This document shows, one piece after another, positions 42,670-50,078 of a stretch of 64,000 bases of DNA. The notes beneath the pieces were generated by a model that was not told the origin of the DNA, did not search any database, and saw nothing but the letters and a program-made list of their open reading frames with translations. This stretch comes from Chryseobacterium sp. JV274 (lineage in GTDB: Bacteria; Bacteroidota; Bacteroidia; Flavobacteriales; Weeksellaceae). A program made the translations under genes and the position numbers. The stretch spans positions 3,431,001 to 3,495,000 of the forward strand of contig NZ_LR824569.1 of assembly GCF_903969135.1 (NCBI RefSeq), read 5' to 3'. Each line of letters starts with the position of its first letter. The stretch's first letter is position 1.

Positions 42670-44928
42670 ATGAAAAAGTTTTACCTTTTTATGATGCTTT
42701 TTCTGTTTGCATGTCTATCAAATGCACAGATAAAAGTTCAGGGCGTACCCAGAAATGATATTTCGGGGATCAGCAAGCTTAATACCACCACAATCAGTTT
42801 TTCTGATATTCAGTATTGGGTAGGATCAGGAGCTAACCAAGCTGCTTTTGTAGTGCAGTGGAACGACAGTAAAAACCCTGACGCTATGGTTTGGGGATTC
42901 AAATGGGACGGGAATGCTACAGGTGAAGATATGCTTAAAGCTATTGCTAAAGCAGATCACAGACTTTACACATTGCTGTATCAGGGAACACAATTTGGGT
43001 CAGCAGTAGGAGGAATAGGTTTTGACATAAACGGTCAAGGTACCAATGCACTGATCAAAAGCGGAAATGCCACTTATCCGTTATATCCGGTGAATGGTTT
43101 CGTTAATACAACAGCTTATGATTTTGACAGTTATACCATCGTAGATGCTGCCAACGATCACTGGCAGTCCGGATGGACGGTTAACGGGTATTGGTCTTAT
43201 TGGGTAAAAAACCCTGCAGATGCTGATTTCGGATATTCCAGCGTAGGAGCTTCTTCACGTGTATTAGAAAACGGCTCATGGGATGTCTGGAACTTTAACG
43301 TAGGCTTTAATTCTACCCCAATTTCATCTACGCTTACCCCTGTTTCTCCTTATGTAGCATCCAATAACTTTACCAACGGATATTTCATGGTGAACGAAGA
43401 ATGGTTTGGTCATACCAACGGTTCTGTGAACTTTATTGACAATAACGGTCAGATCAATTACCGTGTGTACAGTAATGCAAACAACAACCAGGCTTTCGGT
43501 GCAACTACACAATATGGAACCATCTATGGAGACAAATTCTATTTTGTATCAAAACAGGCTGCCGATGGAGGAGATACTCAATATACTCCGGGAGGAAGAC
43601 TTGTTGTAGCTAATGCACAGACTATGCAGAAAATTGCCGGGTTTAATAACATTGGAGGCGGTGATGGAAGGTCATTTGTAGGAGTAAATGAGCACAAAGG
43701 ATATATTGGTACTTCTACCGGAATTGTTCTTTTCAACATTGATAATTTACAGGTAGGTTCTTTAATTGCCGGAACTGGCGGCAGCGGACAGATTGGAAAT
43801 ATGATCCGTACTTCACAATATGTATTCGCAGTGAAGCAGGGAGTAGGAATTTTAGTAATTAATCCTAATACAGATACGGTAGTGAGTACCATTGCCGGAG
43901 GTTTCTATTCTGTTGCTCAGGCTAAAGACGGAAGCGTATGGGGAATTCAGGATCAGAAGCTGATCAGCATCAATCCCACTACTTTTGCCACACAGGTTTA
44001 CAATATCCCAACAACGAAATATATTGGAGATTGGGGAGCATGGAATGCTGGTAAATTTTCAGCAAGTAATAAAGAAAATGCCTTATACTGGATCAATTCA
44101 ATCAGCAGCTGGAGTTCAGGAACACAGATTGTAAGATTTGACGTTACAACGAAAACATTTAACGAAAACTTTGCCGCAATTCCAGGGCAGACAGGACAAT
44201 TTAAGCAGATTCCTTACGGTGCGGCTCTTCGTGTAAATCCTGTTACCGGTGAACTTGTTCTGAACACAACAGAAAGCGGATACGGAGCACACTATCAGAA
44301 AAACTGGATCCATACTTATAATATGGCCGGAGCTCTTATCAGTACAAAAACTTTGAATGATTACTATTGGTTCCCGGCATTAACGGTATTTACCAATAAC
44401 TCAGCTCCTGTTGTGAGTAACGTTTTACCTTCACAGGTTACAGCAGGAAATACTACTGCGATTGATTTGAAATCAATAGTTTCTGATGCAGACAATATGA
44501 CTGTTTCAGTTGTGAAGTCTATCAAATCAAACAGTAATCCTACAGCAGTTTCTGCAGTAATTAATGATAATGATGAGCTGGTTTTAACACCACTTGTTGC
44601 AGGTACATCTGATATCGTGATCAAGTTTAACTCAAATGGTAAGTTAGTAGAAAAAACGCTTACAGTAAACAGTACTACTTCAACTTTGGCAACTGCTGAG
44701 GTTAAGAAACTTGAATTTGGTATTTATCCGAATCCGGTTACTGATATTCTTACCATCAAAACACAGGAGAAAATCCAGAATGTTTCTATGTATGATGCTT
44801 CAGGAAGAATGTTTAATGCGCAGCTGAACAACGGACAAATCAATGTAAGCGCGCTTCCAAAAGGTATTTATATTTTGAAAGCCATTACAGATAAAGCGGT
44901 ATATCAGCAAAAAGTAATTAAAAACTAA
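42670..44928 (+). CDS. Large T9SS-secreted surface protein with DUF5074-like propeller
   Basis: A 752-residue protein. The signal peptide ends near CLSNAQ. The N-terminal part has a WxxGSGANQAAFVVQWND motif and VWGFKWDGNATGEDML. The middle resembles a DUF5074-like beta-propeller (GDKFYFVSKQ, GIVLFNIDNLQVGS, VINPNTDTVVSTI). Then come an Ig-like region and a type A T9SS sorting domain (LEFGIYPNPVTDILTIKT, LPKGIYILKAITDKAVYQQKVIKN). It follows the PKD-like lipoprotein by 28 bases and closes the operon. Release on the surface by T9SS suggests it captures ligand for the BtuB-like receptor; this is inferred. Confidence 0.75.
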   Translation: MKKFYLFMMLFLFACLSNAQIKVQGVPRNDISGISKLNTTTISFSDIQYWVGSGANQAAFVVQWNDSKNPDAMVWGFKWDGNATGEDMLKAIAKADHRLYTLLYQGTQFGSAVGGIGFDINGQGTNALIKSGNATYPLYPVNGFVNTTAYDFDSYTIVDAANDHWQSGWTVNGYWSYWVKNPADADFGYSSVGASSRVLENGSWDVWNFNVGFNSTPISSTLTPVSPYVASNNFTNGYFMVNEEWFGHTNGSVNFIDNNGQINYRVYSNANNNQAFGATTQYGTIYGDKFYFVSKQAADGGDTQYTPGGRLVVANAQTMQKIAGFNNIGGGDGRSFVGVNEHKGYIGTSTGIVLFNIDNLQVGSLIAGTGGSGQIGNMIRTSQYVFAVKQGVGILVINPNTDTVVSTIAGGFYSVAQAKDGSVWGIQDQKLISINPTTFATQVYNIPTTKYIGDWGAWNAGKFSASNKENALYWINSISSWSSGTQIVRFDVTTKTFNENFAAIPGQTGQFKQIPYGAALRVNPVTGELVLNTTESGYGAHYQKNWIHTYNMAGALISTKTLNDYYWFPALTVFTNNSAPVVSNVLPSQVTAGNTTAIDLKSIVSDADNMTVSVVKSIKSNSNPTAVSAVINDNDELVLTPLVAGTSDIVIKFNSNGKLVEKTLTVNSTTSTLATAEVKKLEFGIYPNPVTDILTIKTQEKIQNVSMYDASGRMFNAQLNNGQINVSALPKGIYILKAITDKAVYQQKVIKN

Positions 44929-44959
44929 TACTATTTTAGATAGCAAATCTTGTTAATAT

Positions 44960-44988
44960 AACCCTGGCCAGTTTTGGTCAGGGTTTAT
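44960..44988 (+). terminator. Terminator of the B12 operon
   Basis: CCCTGGCCA (44962-44970) pairs with TGGTCAGGG (44975-44983), with one G-T pair, and is followed by a T-rich tail. Confidence 0.75.
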
Positions 44989-45045
44989 TTATGAAGTGAT
45001 AGAGATTTTTTTATCATGAAAAATAGTAACACATTATTCCTAATA

Positions 45046-45080
45046 AAAAACCCGGCAAGCTTGAAAAGCCTGCCGGGTTT
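45046..45080 (-). terminator. Terminator of the 45098 gene
   Basis: AAACCCGGCA (45048-45057) pairs perfectly with TGCCGGGTTT (45071-45080); the minus strand gets a T-run. Confidence 0.85.
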
Positions 45081-45097
45081 GATCTGTTGTGGATCTT

Positions 45098-45886
45098 TTA
45101 TTTGATGATTACCTTTTTAGAGTAAGTTTTTCCTTCTTTCGTAGTAAGGTTCATGATGTATACTCCTTGTGGCTGCTTTGTTTCAAATGTATTTGATGTT
45201 AGCTTGGAACGGAATACTTCTTTTCCTGAAGTATTGGTAAGACTAACCTCCGAACCTTGTGTAGAAATATTTTTGTCAAGAGTAAACTGTCCATTCTGAC
45301 TGTGAGCCATGAAATTGATGAACGGATCTTTGTACTGATATCCATAGTATACTCTAAGCTCACCACCAATATTTAGTAATCCTGAATTCACATTGATTTT
45401 GATACGGTCAAAAGGAATGTTCATGGTAAGTTCAATCTCACCTTTGCTTGGGTCTCCAGCTCCAAGGTTGAGCAGGCTGGTACTAAGATTTTGGCGATCG
45501 TTGTTGGAAACATCTCCATTGAATGTCTCAATTGATACACCTCCCAATACCTGAGCAGATAGTGGAGTACCATTTGAACCAATTCCAATGACAAGCTTAT
45601 TGGTGTTATTGGCGATATTGGTCGTTGGGAAGATCAATGTCTGTTCCGTTCTCGCCAAAAGGCCTACTGAAACCTGGATAGTAGAGTAGTCAGTTTCGTT
45701 ACTTCCTACTGCATTTTGAGGATTCAATACTCCGCAGCCTAAGCATACTCCCAATACCTGGTTGGTTTGGCTGCTTACATAGGTTTTCACAATCTGTGCA
45801 AAAGACATTGTGCTTGTTAAAAATAGGAATGATGCCAAAACTGCAGCTTTCATGGTGCGTTGGCCAAGTAATAAATAAGTTTTCAT
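45098..45886 (-). CDS. T9SS cargo protein, tandem copy 1 (CLGCG form)
   Basis: A 262-residue protein with a long signal peptide (MKTYLLLGQRTMKAAVLASFLFLTSTMSFAQ). The mature start has VCLGCGVLNPQNAVGSNETDYST, a Cys-pair segment found in many Bacteroidota surface proteins. The core is beta-rich. It ends with a T9SS sorting domain (GSEVSLTNTSGKEVF, PQGVYIMNLTTKEGKTYSKKVIIK). It is a paralog of the next gene, with which it shares order, length and most C-terminal residues. Function unknown. Confidence 0.78.
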   Translation of the reverse strand: MKTYLLLGQRTMKAAVLASFLFLTSTMSFAQIVKTYVSSQTNQVLGVCLGCGVLNPQNAVGSNETDYSTIQVSVGLLARTEQTLIFPTTNIANNTNKLVIGIGSNGTPLSAQVLGGVSIETFNGDVSNNDRQNLSTSLLNLGAGDPSKGEIELTMNIPFDRIKINVNSGLLNIGGELRVYYGYQYKDPFINFMAHSQNGQFTLDKNISTQGSEVSLTNTSGKEVFRSKLTSNTFETKQPQGVYIMNLTTKEGKTYSKKVIIK

Positions 45887-46106
45887 ATGTAGAAAAATTT
45901 TGGGTTTTAGTTTCGTGTAAATTTATAAATAAAATGATTATGTTGCTTATTTTATTTCATATTTATGTGATTTGTTAATAATTTATTGATATTTATAATT
46001 ATGAATTTATTTTTACTTAATAATTTGTTTTTGTATTTCGCTGAAAATGAATGCAAAAAAATACGGTAGTTAAAAGTCTACCGCATGTATCATATCGCTT
46101 ATTTTA

Positions 46107-46880
46107 TTATTTAATTAAAATTTTTCTGGAATATGTTTTTCCTTCTTTAGTCTGCACATTCATTATATAAACTCCTTCAGGCTGTCTCGGTTCAAAAGTG
46201 TTTGATTGTAATGTAGAACGAAATACTTCTTTACCAGAAGTGTTGAATAATGTGACTTCTGAGCCTTCTGCCGGAACATTTCCTCCAAGTGTAACCTGTC
46301 CGTTTTGACTGTGGGCCATAATGCTGATCAATGGATCCTGATAAGCATAATAAATTCGGAATCCGCCGCCAAGACTCAGTACACCTCCCGTTAAGCCTAT
46401 TCTTATTCCGTCATAAGGTTTTGTCGGCTTGAATTCTACTGTTCCTCTGTTTGGTATTGCTCCCAGTTTAAGAAGACTTACATCTATCGTTCTGCGGTCC
46501 TCATTAGAAGTGCCTCCATTCATAGTTTCAAGAGTTACTCCACTTAATAACTGTACAGATAATGGAATGTTGTCTGTACCAATTCCTACAACCAGTCTTG
46601 TGTCTGATCTTAGGTCAGGAAAAATCAGTGTTTGTTGAATTCCACCCAACAAAGCTGTTCCCAATACCATTGTTGAATAGTCATCTTCGTTATACCCAAC
46701 TGCATTCAAAGGATTCTCGATGTGACATCCCAGGCAGGCTACACCAAATACACCTGAGCTTTGAGCGTGTGCATAAATTCTGTTTTGTGCAAAAGATAAT
46801 GTGCTGGTTGAAAATAGAAATAAAGCCATTAATCCGGCCTTAAAAGAGAATCGGTTTCCCAGAAGTAAATTAATTTTCAT
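46107..46880 (-). CDS. T9SS cargo protein, tandem copy 2 (CLGCH form)
   Basis: A 257-residue paralog of the 45098 gene. The signal peptide ends near LSFAQN. The Cys-pair segment reads ACLGCHIENPLNAVGYNEDDYST. The core and T9SS sorting domain (GSEVTLFNTSGKEVF, PEGVYIMNVQTKEGKTYSRKILIK) align with copy 1 without large gaps. The two genes are separated by about 220 AT-rich bases, so each probably has its own promoter. The resemblance of CLGCH to a haem c site is discussed and rejected elsewhere. Confidence 0.78.
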   Translation of the reverse strand: MKINLLLGNRFSFKAGLMALFLFSTSTLSFAQNRIYAHAQSSGVFGVACLGCHIENPLNAVGYNEDDYSTMVLGTALLGGIQQTLIFPDLRSDTRLVVGIGTDNIPLSVQLLSGVTLETMNGGTSNEDRRTIDVSLLKLGAIPNRGTVEFKPTKPYDGIRIGLTGGVLSLGGGFRIYYAYQDPLISIMAHSQNGQVTLGGNVPAEGSEVTLFNTSGKEVFRSTLQSNTFEPRQPEGVYIMNVQTKEGKTYSRKILIK

Positions 46881-47187
46881 GTTATTTATTTTTATTGTGA
46901 ATAGTTTTAGCCAAATTTAAGGATTAATAGACCAAGTAAAAAATAATATTTCCATTATTGGTGATGTTTTTAATGAAATTTAATATGGTCTTGTTATCGG
47001 ATGACAAAGACTATTGATTCTTTGGATTGTATAAGAGGAAGATGCAAAAATTGAAGAGTATCTTTTGTTGGGTATAATTCAATGGAGGATTCCCAAAATG
47101 ATAGGGTAGTGTGGTAATTTAGGAGATCCGGTGATTAAATAAGTAAGATACTGCCGGGTAAAGATGGTCCGAATGTATGTATAAAAC
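46881..47187. other. Non-coding region, about 310 bases
   Basis: No open frame or strong repeat. It lies between the start of a T9SS gene and the end of the tRNA cluster, and I see no specific signals apart from the terminator at 47188-47216. Confidence 0.5.
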
Positions 47188-47216
47188 AAAAAAAGGACTT
47201 TCGAAAAAATCCTTTT
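47188..47216 (-). terminator. Terminator of the rpsT / tRNA-Glu cluster
   Basis: AAAAGGA (47191-47197) pairs with TCCTTTT (47210-47216); the minus strand gets a long T-run right after the last tRNA. Confidence 0.75.
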
Positions 47217-47217
47217 G

Positions 47218-47289
47218 TAGCCCGTAGGGGAATCGAACCCCTCTTACCAGAATGAAAATCTGAGGTCCTAACCGATAGACGAACGGGCC
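47218..47289 (-). tRNA. tRNA-Glu (UUC), copy 1
   Basis: A 72-base cloverleaf: acceptor GGCCCGT/ACGGGCT, D-arm GTCT...GGAC, anticodon loop TTTTCAT with TTC, T-loop TTCGATT. The three copies at 47218, 47356 and 47510 are identical. CCA is not encoded. Confidence 0.95.
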
Positions 47290-47355
47290 CTCTATCTTCC
47301 ATTACCGAAATAATGTGTTAGTTTTTGTTTTTATAAGTATCAACTCTTAATCTTG

Positions 47356-47427
47356 TAGCCCGTAGGGGAATCGAACCCCTCTTACCAGAATGAAAATCTG
47401 AGGTCCTAACCGATAGACGAACGGGCC
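47356..47427 (-). tRNA. tRNA-Glu (UUC), copy 2
   Basis: Identical in all 72 bases to the copies at 47218 and 47510, with the same TTC anticodon loop. Confidence 0.95.
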
Positions 47428-47467
47428 GGTTAGATTTATTTTATATATAGCTTTTCTACTGTGATCT

Positions 47468-47501
47468 TTATAAAACCACCGTTATTACAGTGGTTTTATA
47501 A
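47468..47501. repeat. Perfect 12-base inverted repeat between tRNA-Glu copies
   Basis: TTATAAAACCAC (47468-47479) pairs with GTGGTTTTATAA (47490-47501), loop 10 bases. It could be a processing or termination hairpin in the rpsT-tRNA transcript. Confidence 0.6.
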
Positions 47502-47509
47502 GATGTAAG

Positions 47510-47581
47510 TAGCCCGTAGGGGAATCGAACCCCTCTTACCAGAATGAAAATCTGAGGTCCTAACCGATAGACGAACGGGCC
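47510..47581 (-). tRNA. tRNA-Glu (UUC), copy 3
   Basis: Identical to the other two copies of the array. It lies 10 bases after the rpsT stop on the same strand, so it is probably processed from the rpsT transcript. Confidence 0.95.
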
Positions 47582-47591
47582 AGCTATATTT

Positions 47592-47846
47592 TTACGCTAA
47601 TTTATTAACGTGCTTTGTCAATTTGCTTTTCAAGTTAGCCGCTTTGTTCTTGTGGATAATATTTTTCTTAGCTAATTTATCCAATAAAGCGATAACTTTT
47701 GGCAGTTGTTCTGTAGCAGCAGCTTTGTTCTCTTCATTTCTTAAAGCTTTTAAAGCTGTTCTAGCAGTCTTGTGGTAATATCTGTTACGAAGTCTTCTAG
47801 TTTCGTTTTGTCTGATTCTCTTTAGTGCTGATTTATGATTTGCCAT
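47592..47846 (-). CDS. rpsT: 30S ribosomal protein S20
   Basis: An 84-residue basic protein that begins [21 protein letters not shown] and ends [13 protein letters not shown], typical of S20, which binds 16S rRNA early in small-subunit assembly. The start at 47846 was chosen because S20 begins MANxKSA; an upstream ATG at 47867 would add MHSHLND. A -7 box (TAGTTTTG, minus strand, 47865-47872) lies just upstream. Three tRNA-Glu genes follow 10 bases after the stop. Confidence 0.96.
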   Translation of the reverse strand: MANHKSALKRIRQNETRRLRNRYYHKTARTALKALRNEENKAAATEQLPKVIALLDKLAKKNIIHKNKAANLKSKLTKHVNKLA

Positions 47847-47864
47847 ATCGTTTAAATGTGAGTG

Positions 47865-47872
47865 CAAAACTA
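47865..47872 (-). promoter_or_regulatory. -7 promoter element for rpsT
   Basis: TAGTTTTG on the minus strand (plus strand 47865-47872) matches TAnnTTTG, 18 bases before the rpsT ATG. The longer reading from 47867 would place the start codon inside this box, which supports the shorter protein. Confidence 0.55.
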
Positions 47873-47912
47873 TAAACTTTTTTTAAAACTACCAAATTTA
47901 TTTTCAAAAATT

Positions 47913-48233
47913 TTAATTTTCTTCTGAAAGGTACTTTCTTAGTTTATTTATTGCTTGTTCTATTTTTAAATTTTCTTGTTCTTTTTCTAATTTTTTGATC
48001 GTATTTCCCAGCATGATCAATGCATTGTTCCATTCTCCAGTGGTGTTGGTGAAAGTGAGTCCATCAATTGTTACTTCAAAAGCAACCCTCTCTCCAGTCC
48101 TGTAAAGTCTGAAACTGATTTTATCATCTCTGCCTGTAATCCCGTCTTCATTGATTTGTAAATCGTAACTTTTTGGGTTAGAGTGGATTTTCTTAAAAAG
48201 CAATTTCGCTTCTTGTATTTTTAAATCCGGCAT
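47913..48233 (-). CDS. Hypothetical protein, 106 residues
   Basis: A small soluble protein: an N-terminal helix (MPDLKIQEAKLLFKKIHSN), a central beta part (GRDDKISFRLYRTGERVAFEVTIDGLTF), and a C-terminal coiled-coil-like helix (LEKEQENLKIEQAINKLRKYLSEEN). No signal peptide. I do not recognise the family. It lies upstream of rpsT on the same strand, about 66 bases away. Length and codon use fit a real gene. Confidence 0.65.
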   Translation of the reverse strand: MPDLKIQEAKLLFKKIHSNPKSYDLQINEDGITGRDDKISFRLYRTGERVAFEVTIDGLTFTNTTGEWNNALIMLGNTIKKLEKEQENLKIEQAINKLRKYLSEEN

Positions 48234-48565
48234 GATATAAAATTTGGTAGCCTGTAGAAAACTACAAACAATGATTTATCAATATTATTTTTCATCAGTG
48301 CTGCCATATTTGGGTGACCAATCATGGCTAAAATTTTTGCAAATATAATGCTTTTGTGACATATAACATAAATGGAATGAATTTTTACGATAAAAGTAAA
48401 AGCCCTATATTATAATGATATTAATTTTCAGGTTGTTAGAATATTGCAATTGCTAATAAATTTTGTCAGAGCATTGTAAAAATCTGGAGAATATTAATTT
48501 TAAAAAGAGTTCTCAGAAAATATTCAAGCTGGTTTTGAAAGTAAAATACAGTATAAAATAAGCCA
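48234..48565. other. Non-coding region before tRNA-Glu copy 4
   Basis: About 330 AT-rich bases between a hypothetical gene and the tRNA terminator. I see no open frame and no strong signal. Confidence 0.5.
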
Positions 48566-48597
48566 TAAAAAAACCTTTAACGGATTCGTTAAAGGTT
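48566..48597 (-). terminator. Terminator of tRNA-Glu copy 4
   Basis: AACCTTTAACG (48572-48582) pairs perfectly with CGTTAAAGGTT (48587-48597); the minus strand has a T-run. Confidence 0.85.
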
Positions 48598-48607
48598 GAT
48601 AAGTTTG

Positions 48608-48679
48608 TAGCCTATAGGGGAATCGAACCCCTGTTGCAAGAATGAAAATCTTGAGTCCTGACCACTAGACGAATAGGCC
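48608..48679 (-). tRNA. tRNA-Glu (UUC), divergent copy 4
   Basis: A 72-base cloverleaf with acceptor GGCCTAT/ATAGGCT, anticodon stem CAAGA/TCTTG, loop TTTTCAT with TTC. The body differs from the identical trio in the acceptor, D-loop, anticodon stem and variable region. It has its own terminator. Confidence 0.94.
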
Positions 48680-48738
48680 AAATTTTGAGGTTGCAAAAGT
48701 AATCATTAACTTTTTAACTTCAAAATTATTTTTTTTAA

Positions 48739-50025
48739 TTATTTATAGACTTTCTGTATCACCGTGTTTTTGATACCTTTAGCTTCAAGCTCCTTTTGAA
48801 GTTTTGCTGCATCTTCCAACGTGTATACTTTTCCATAAGTGTAATAAAAAACGCCATTGTCTTTCTCTCTTTCCACATCTTTCAGGTTCTGAAGAATGTA
48901 AGAATTTCCATTCAGTTTATCACCCGAATATACTTCTATGGTGTAGTATCCCATATTAATCCTTTGATTAGGCATAAATCCTACTGCAAAAGCATTTCTA
49001 AAACCTGCATCCTTGGCTGTTTTAAGATTAATATCTTTTACAGAGGCCATATTGGTTACAGCATAGTAATACTTGTACTGTCCGTTTTCTTTAAGAGTAA
49101 GAATATAGTTCAGGCCTTTCAGAGCCGGATCATTTTCATTGTATTTCGTAGGAGAACTCATGAGTAGAATTCTGAAATCATTTTTCAAAGGAACTTCTGC
49201 AGGTTTTTCAGGCTCTGGTTTTCTGACTGCAATAGAACCTCCCGATTTTCTGTCAACTGCTTTTTTATAATCAATAATAGCATTGTAAATACTTTCTGCA
49301 ATTTCAGTCTGCCCTTTATCCGAAGCAATATAATGGCTTTCCTCAGGATGGTTGATGAAGCCTGTTTCTATCAGTACAGATGGCATGGCATTCATACGGA
49401 GAACGTGAAGGTTCTTTTGGAAAACACCTCTTGAGGAACGCTTGTCTTTATTTACAAAGTTATCCTCTACCAATCCTCCCAAAAGAAGACTGGACTCCAG
49501 ATATTTGTTCTGCTGAAGTTTTAAGGCAATTAATGACTCCGGAGAGTCAGGATTATAAGATCCGAAGGTCTGCTTATCTTTTTCATCCAGGAAGATCACG
49601 TCATTTTCCCTTTTGGCTACCTCAAGATTTTCGTTATTCTGGTTAGGTCCCTGTACATATGTTTCTGTACCATAAGCTGTAGGTCTTTGGGAGGAATTAC
49701 AGTGGATAGATACAAAAAGATCTGCTTTGCTCCTGTTGGCCAGATTGGTTCTGTCAGATAGAGAAGGATACTCGTCAATTTTACGGGTATATATAACTTT
49801 GAAATCTCTGTTTTTCTCTAACATTGAGCCTACTTTTAACGTAATGGCAAGTGTAATGTCTTTTTCAGCGACTCTTCCAATATCGGAATAGGTCCTGTTG
49901 GCCCCATGATCACTTCCTCCGTGTCCCGCATCCAGAACGATAGTAAACTTCTTCTGAGAGAAAATAAAGTTGCTGGTCAGGATAAGGAGAAATGATAAAA
50001 TTATTTTAAAATTTTGTTTGTGCAT
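48739..50025 (-). CDS. N-acetylmuramoyl-L-alanine amidase (Amidase_3)
   Basis: A 428-residue secreted protein. Signal peptide MHKQNFKIILSFLLILTSNFIFSQ. The Amidase_3 domain has zinc ligands in VLDAGHGGSDHG, VAEKDITLA, SIHCNSS and the catalytic Glu in VLIETGFINH. The C-terminal third (about 290-428) has a SPOR-like pattern (YTLEDAAKLQKELEAKGIKNTVIQKV). It cleaves the amide bond between muramic acid and the peptide during cell division. The gene runs head to head with lptD, with a 53-base gap. Confidence 0.92.
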   Translation of the reverse strand: MHKQNFKIILSFLLILTSNFIFSQKKFTIVLDAGHGGSDHGANRTYSDIGRVAEKDITLAITLKVGSMLEKNRDFKVIYTRKIDEYPSLSDRTNLANRSKADLFVSIHCNSSQRPTAYGTETYVQGPNQNNENLEVAKRENDVIFLDEKDKQTFGSYNPDSPESLIALKLQQNKYLESSLLLGGLVEDNFVNKDKRSSRGVFQKNLHVLRMNAMPSVLIETGFINHPEESHYIASDKGQTEIAESIYNAIIDYKKAVDRKSGGSIAVRKPEPEKPAEVPLKNDFRILLMSSPTKYNENDPALKGLNYILTLKENGQYKYYYAVTNMASVKDINLKTAKDAGFRNAFAVGFMPNQRINMGYYTIEVYSGDKLNGNSYILQNLKDVEREKDNGVFYYTYGKVYTLEDAAKLQKELEAKGIKNTVIQKVYK

Positions 50026-50078
50026 CTTACAGTTATAAAAATTATATTAATTTTGGGCCTTAATTATATATAATAAAA

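Noticed and set aside
46700..46760. CLGCH in the 46107 protein as a c-type haem site
   Set aside because: The paralog at 45098 has CLGCG at the same place, and Cys-pair segments followed by NPxNAV are common in secreted Bacteroidota surface proteins without haem. The motif is better read as a disulfide.
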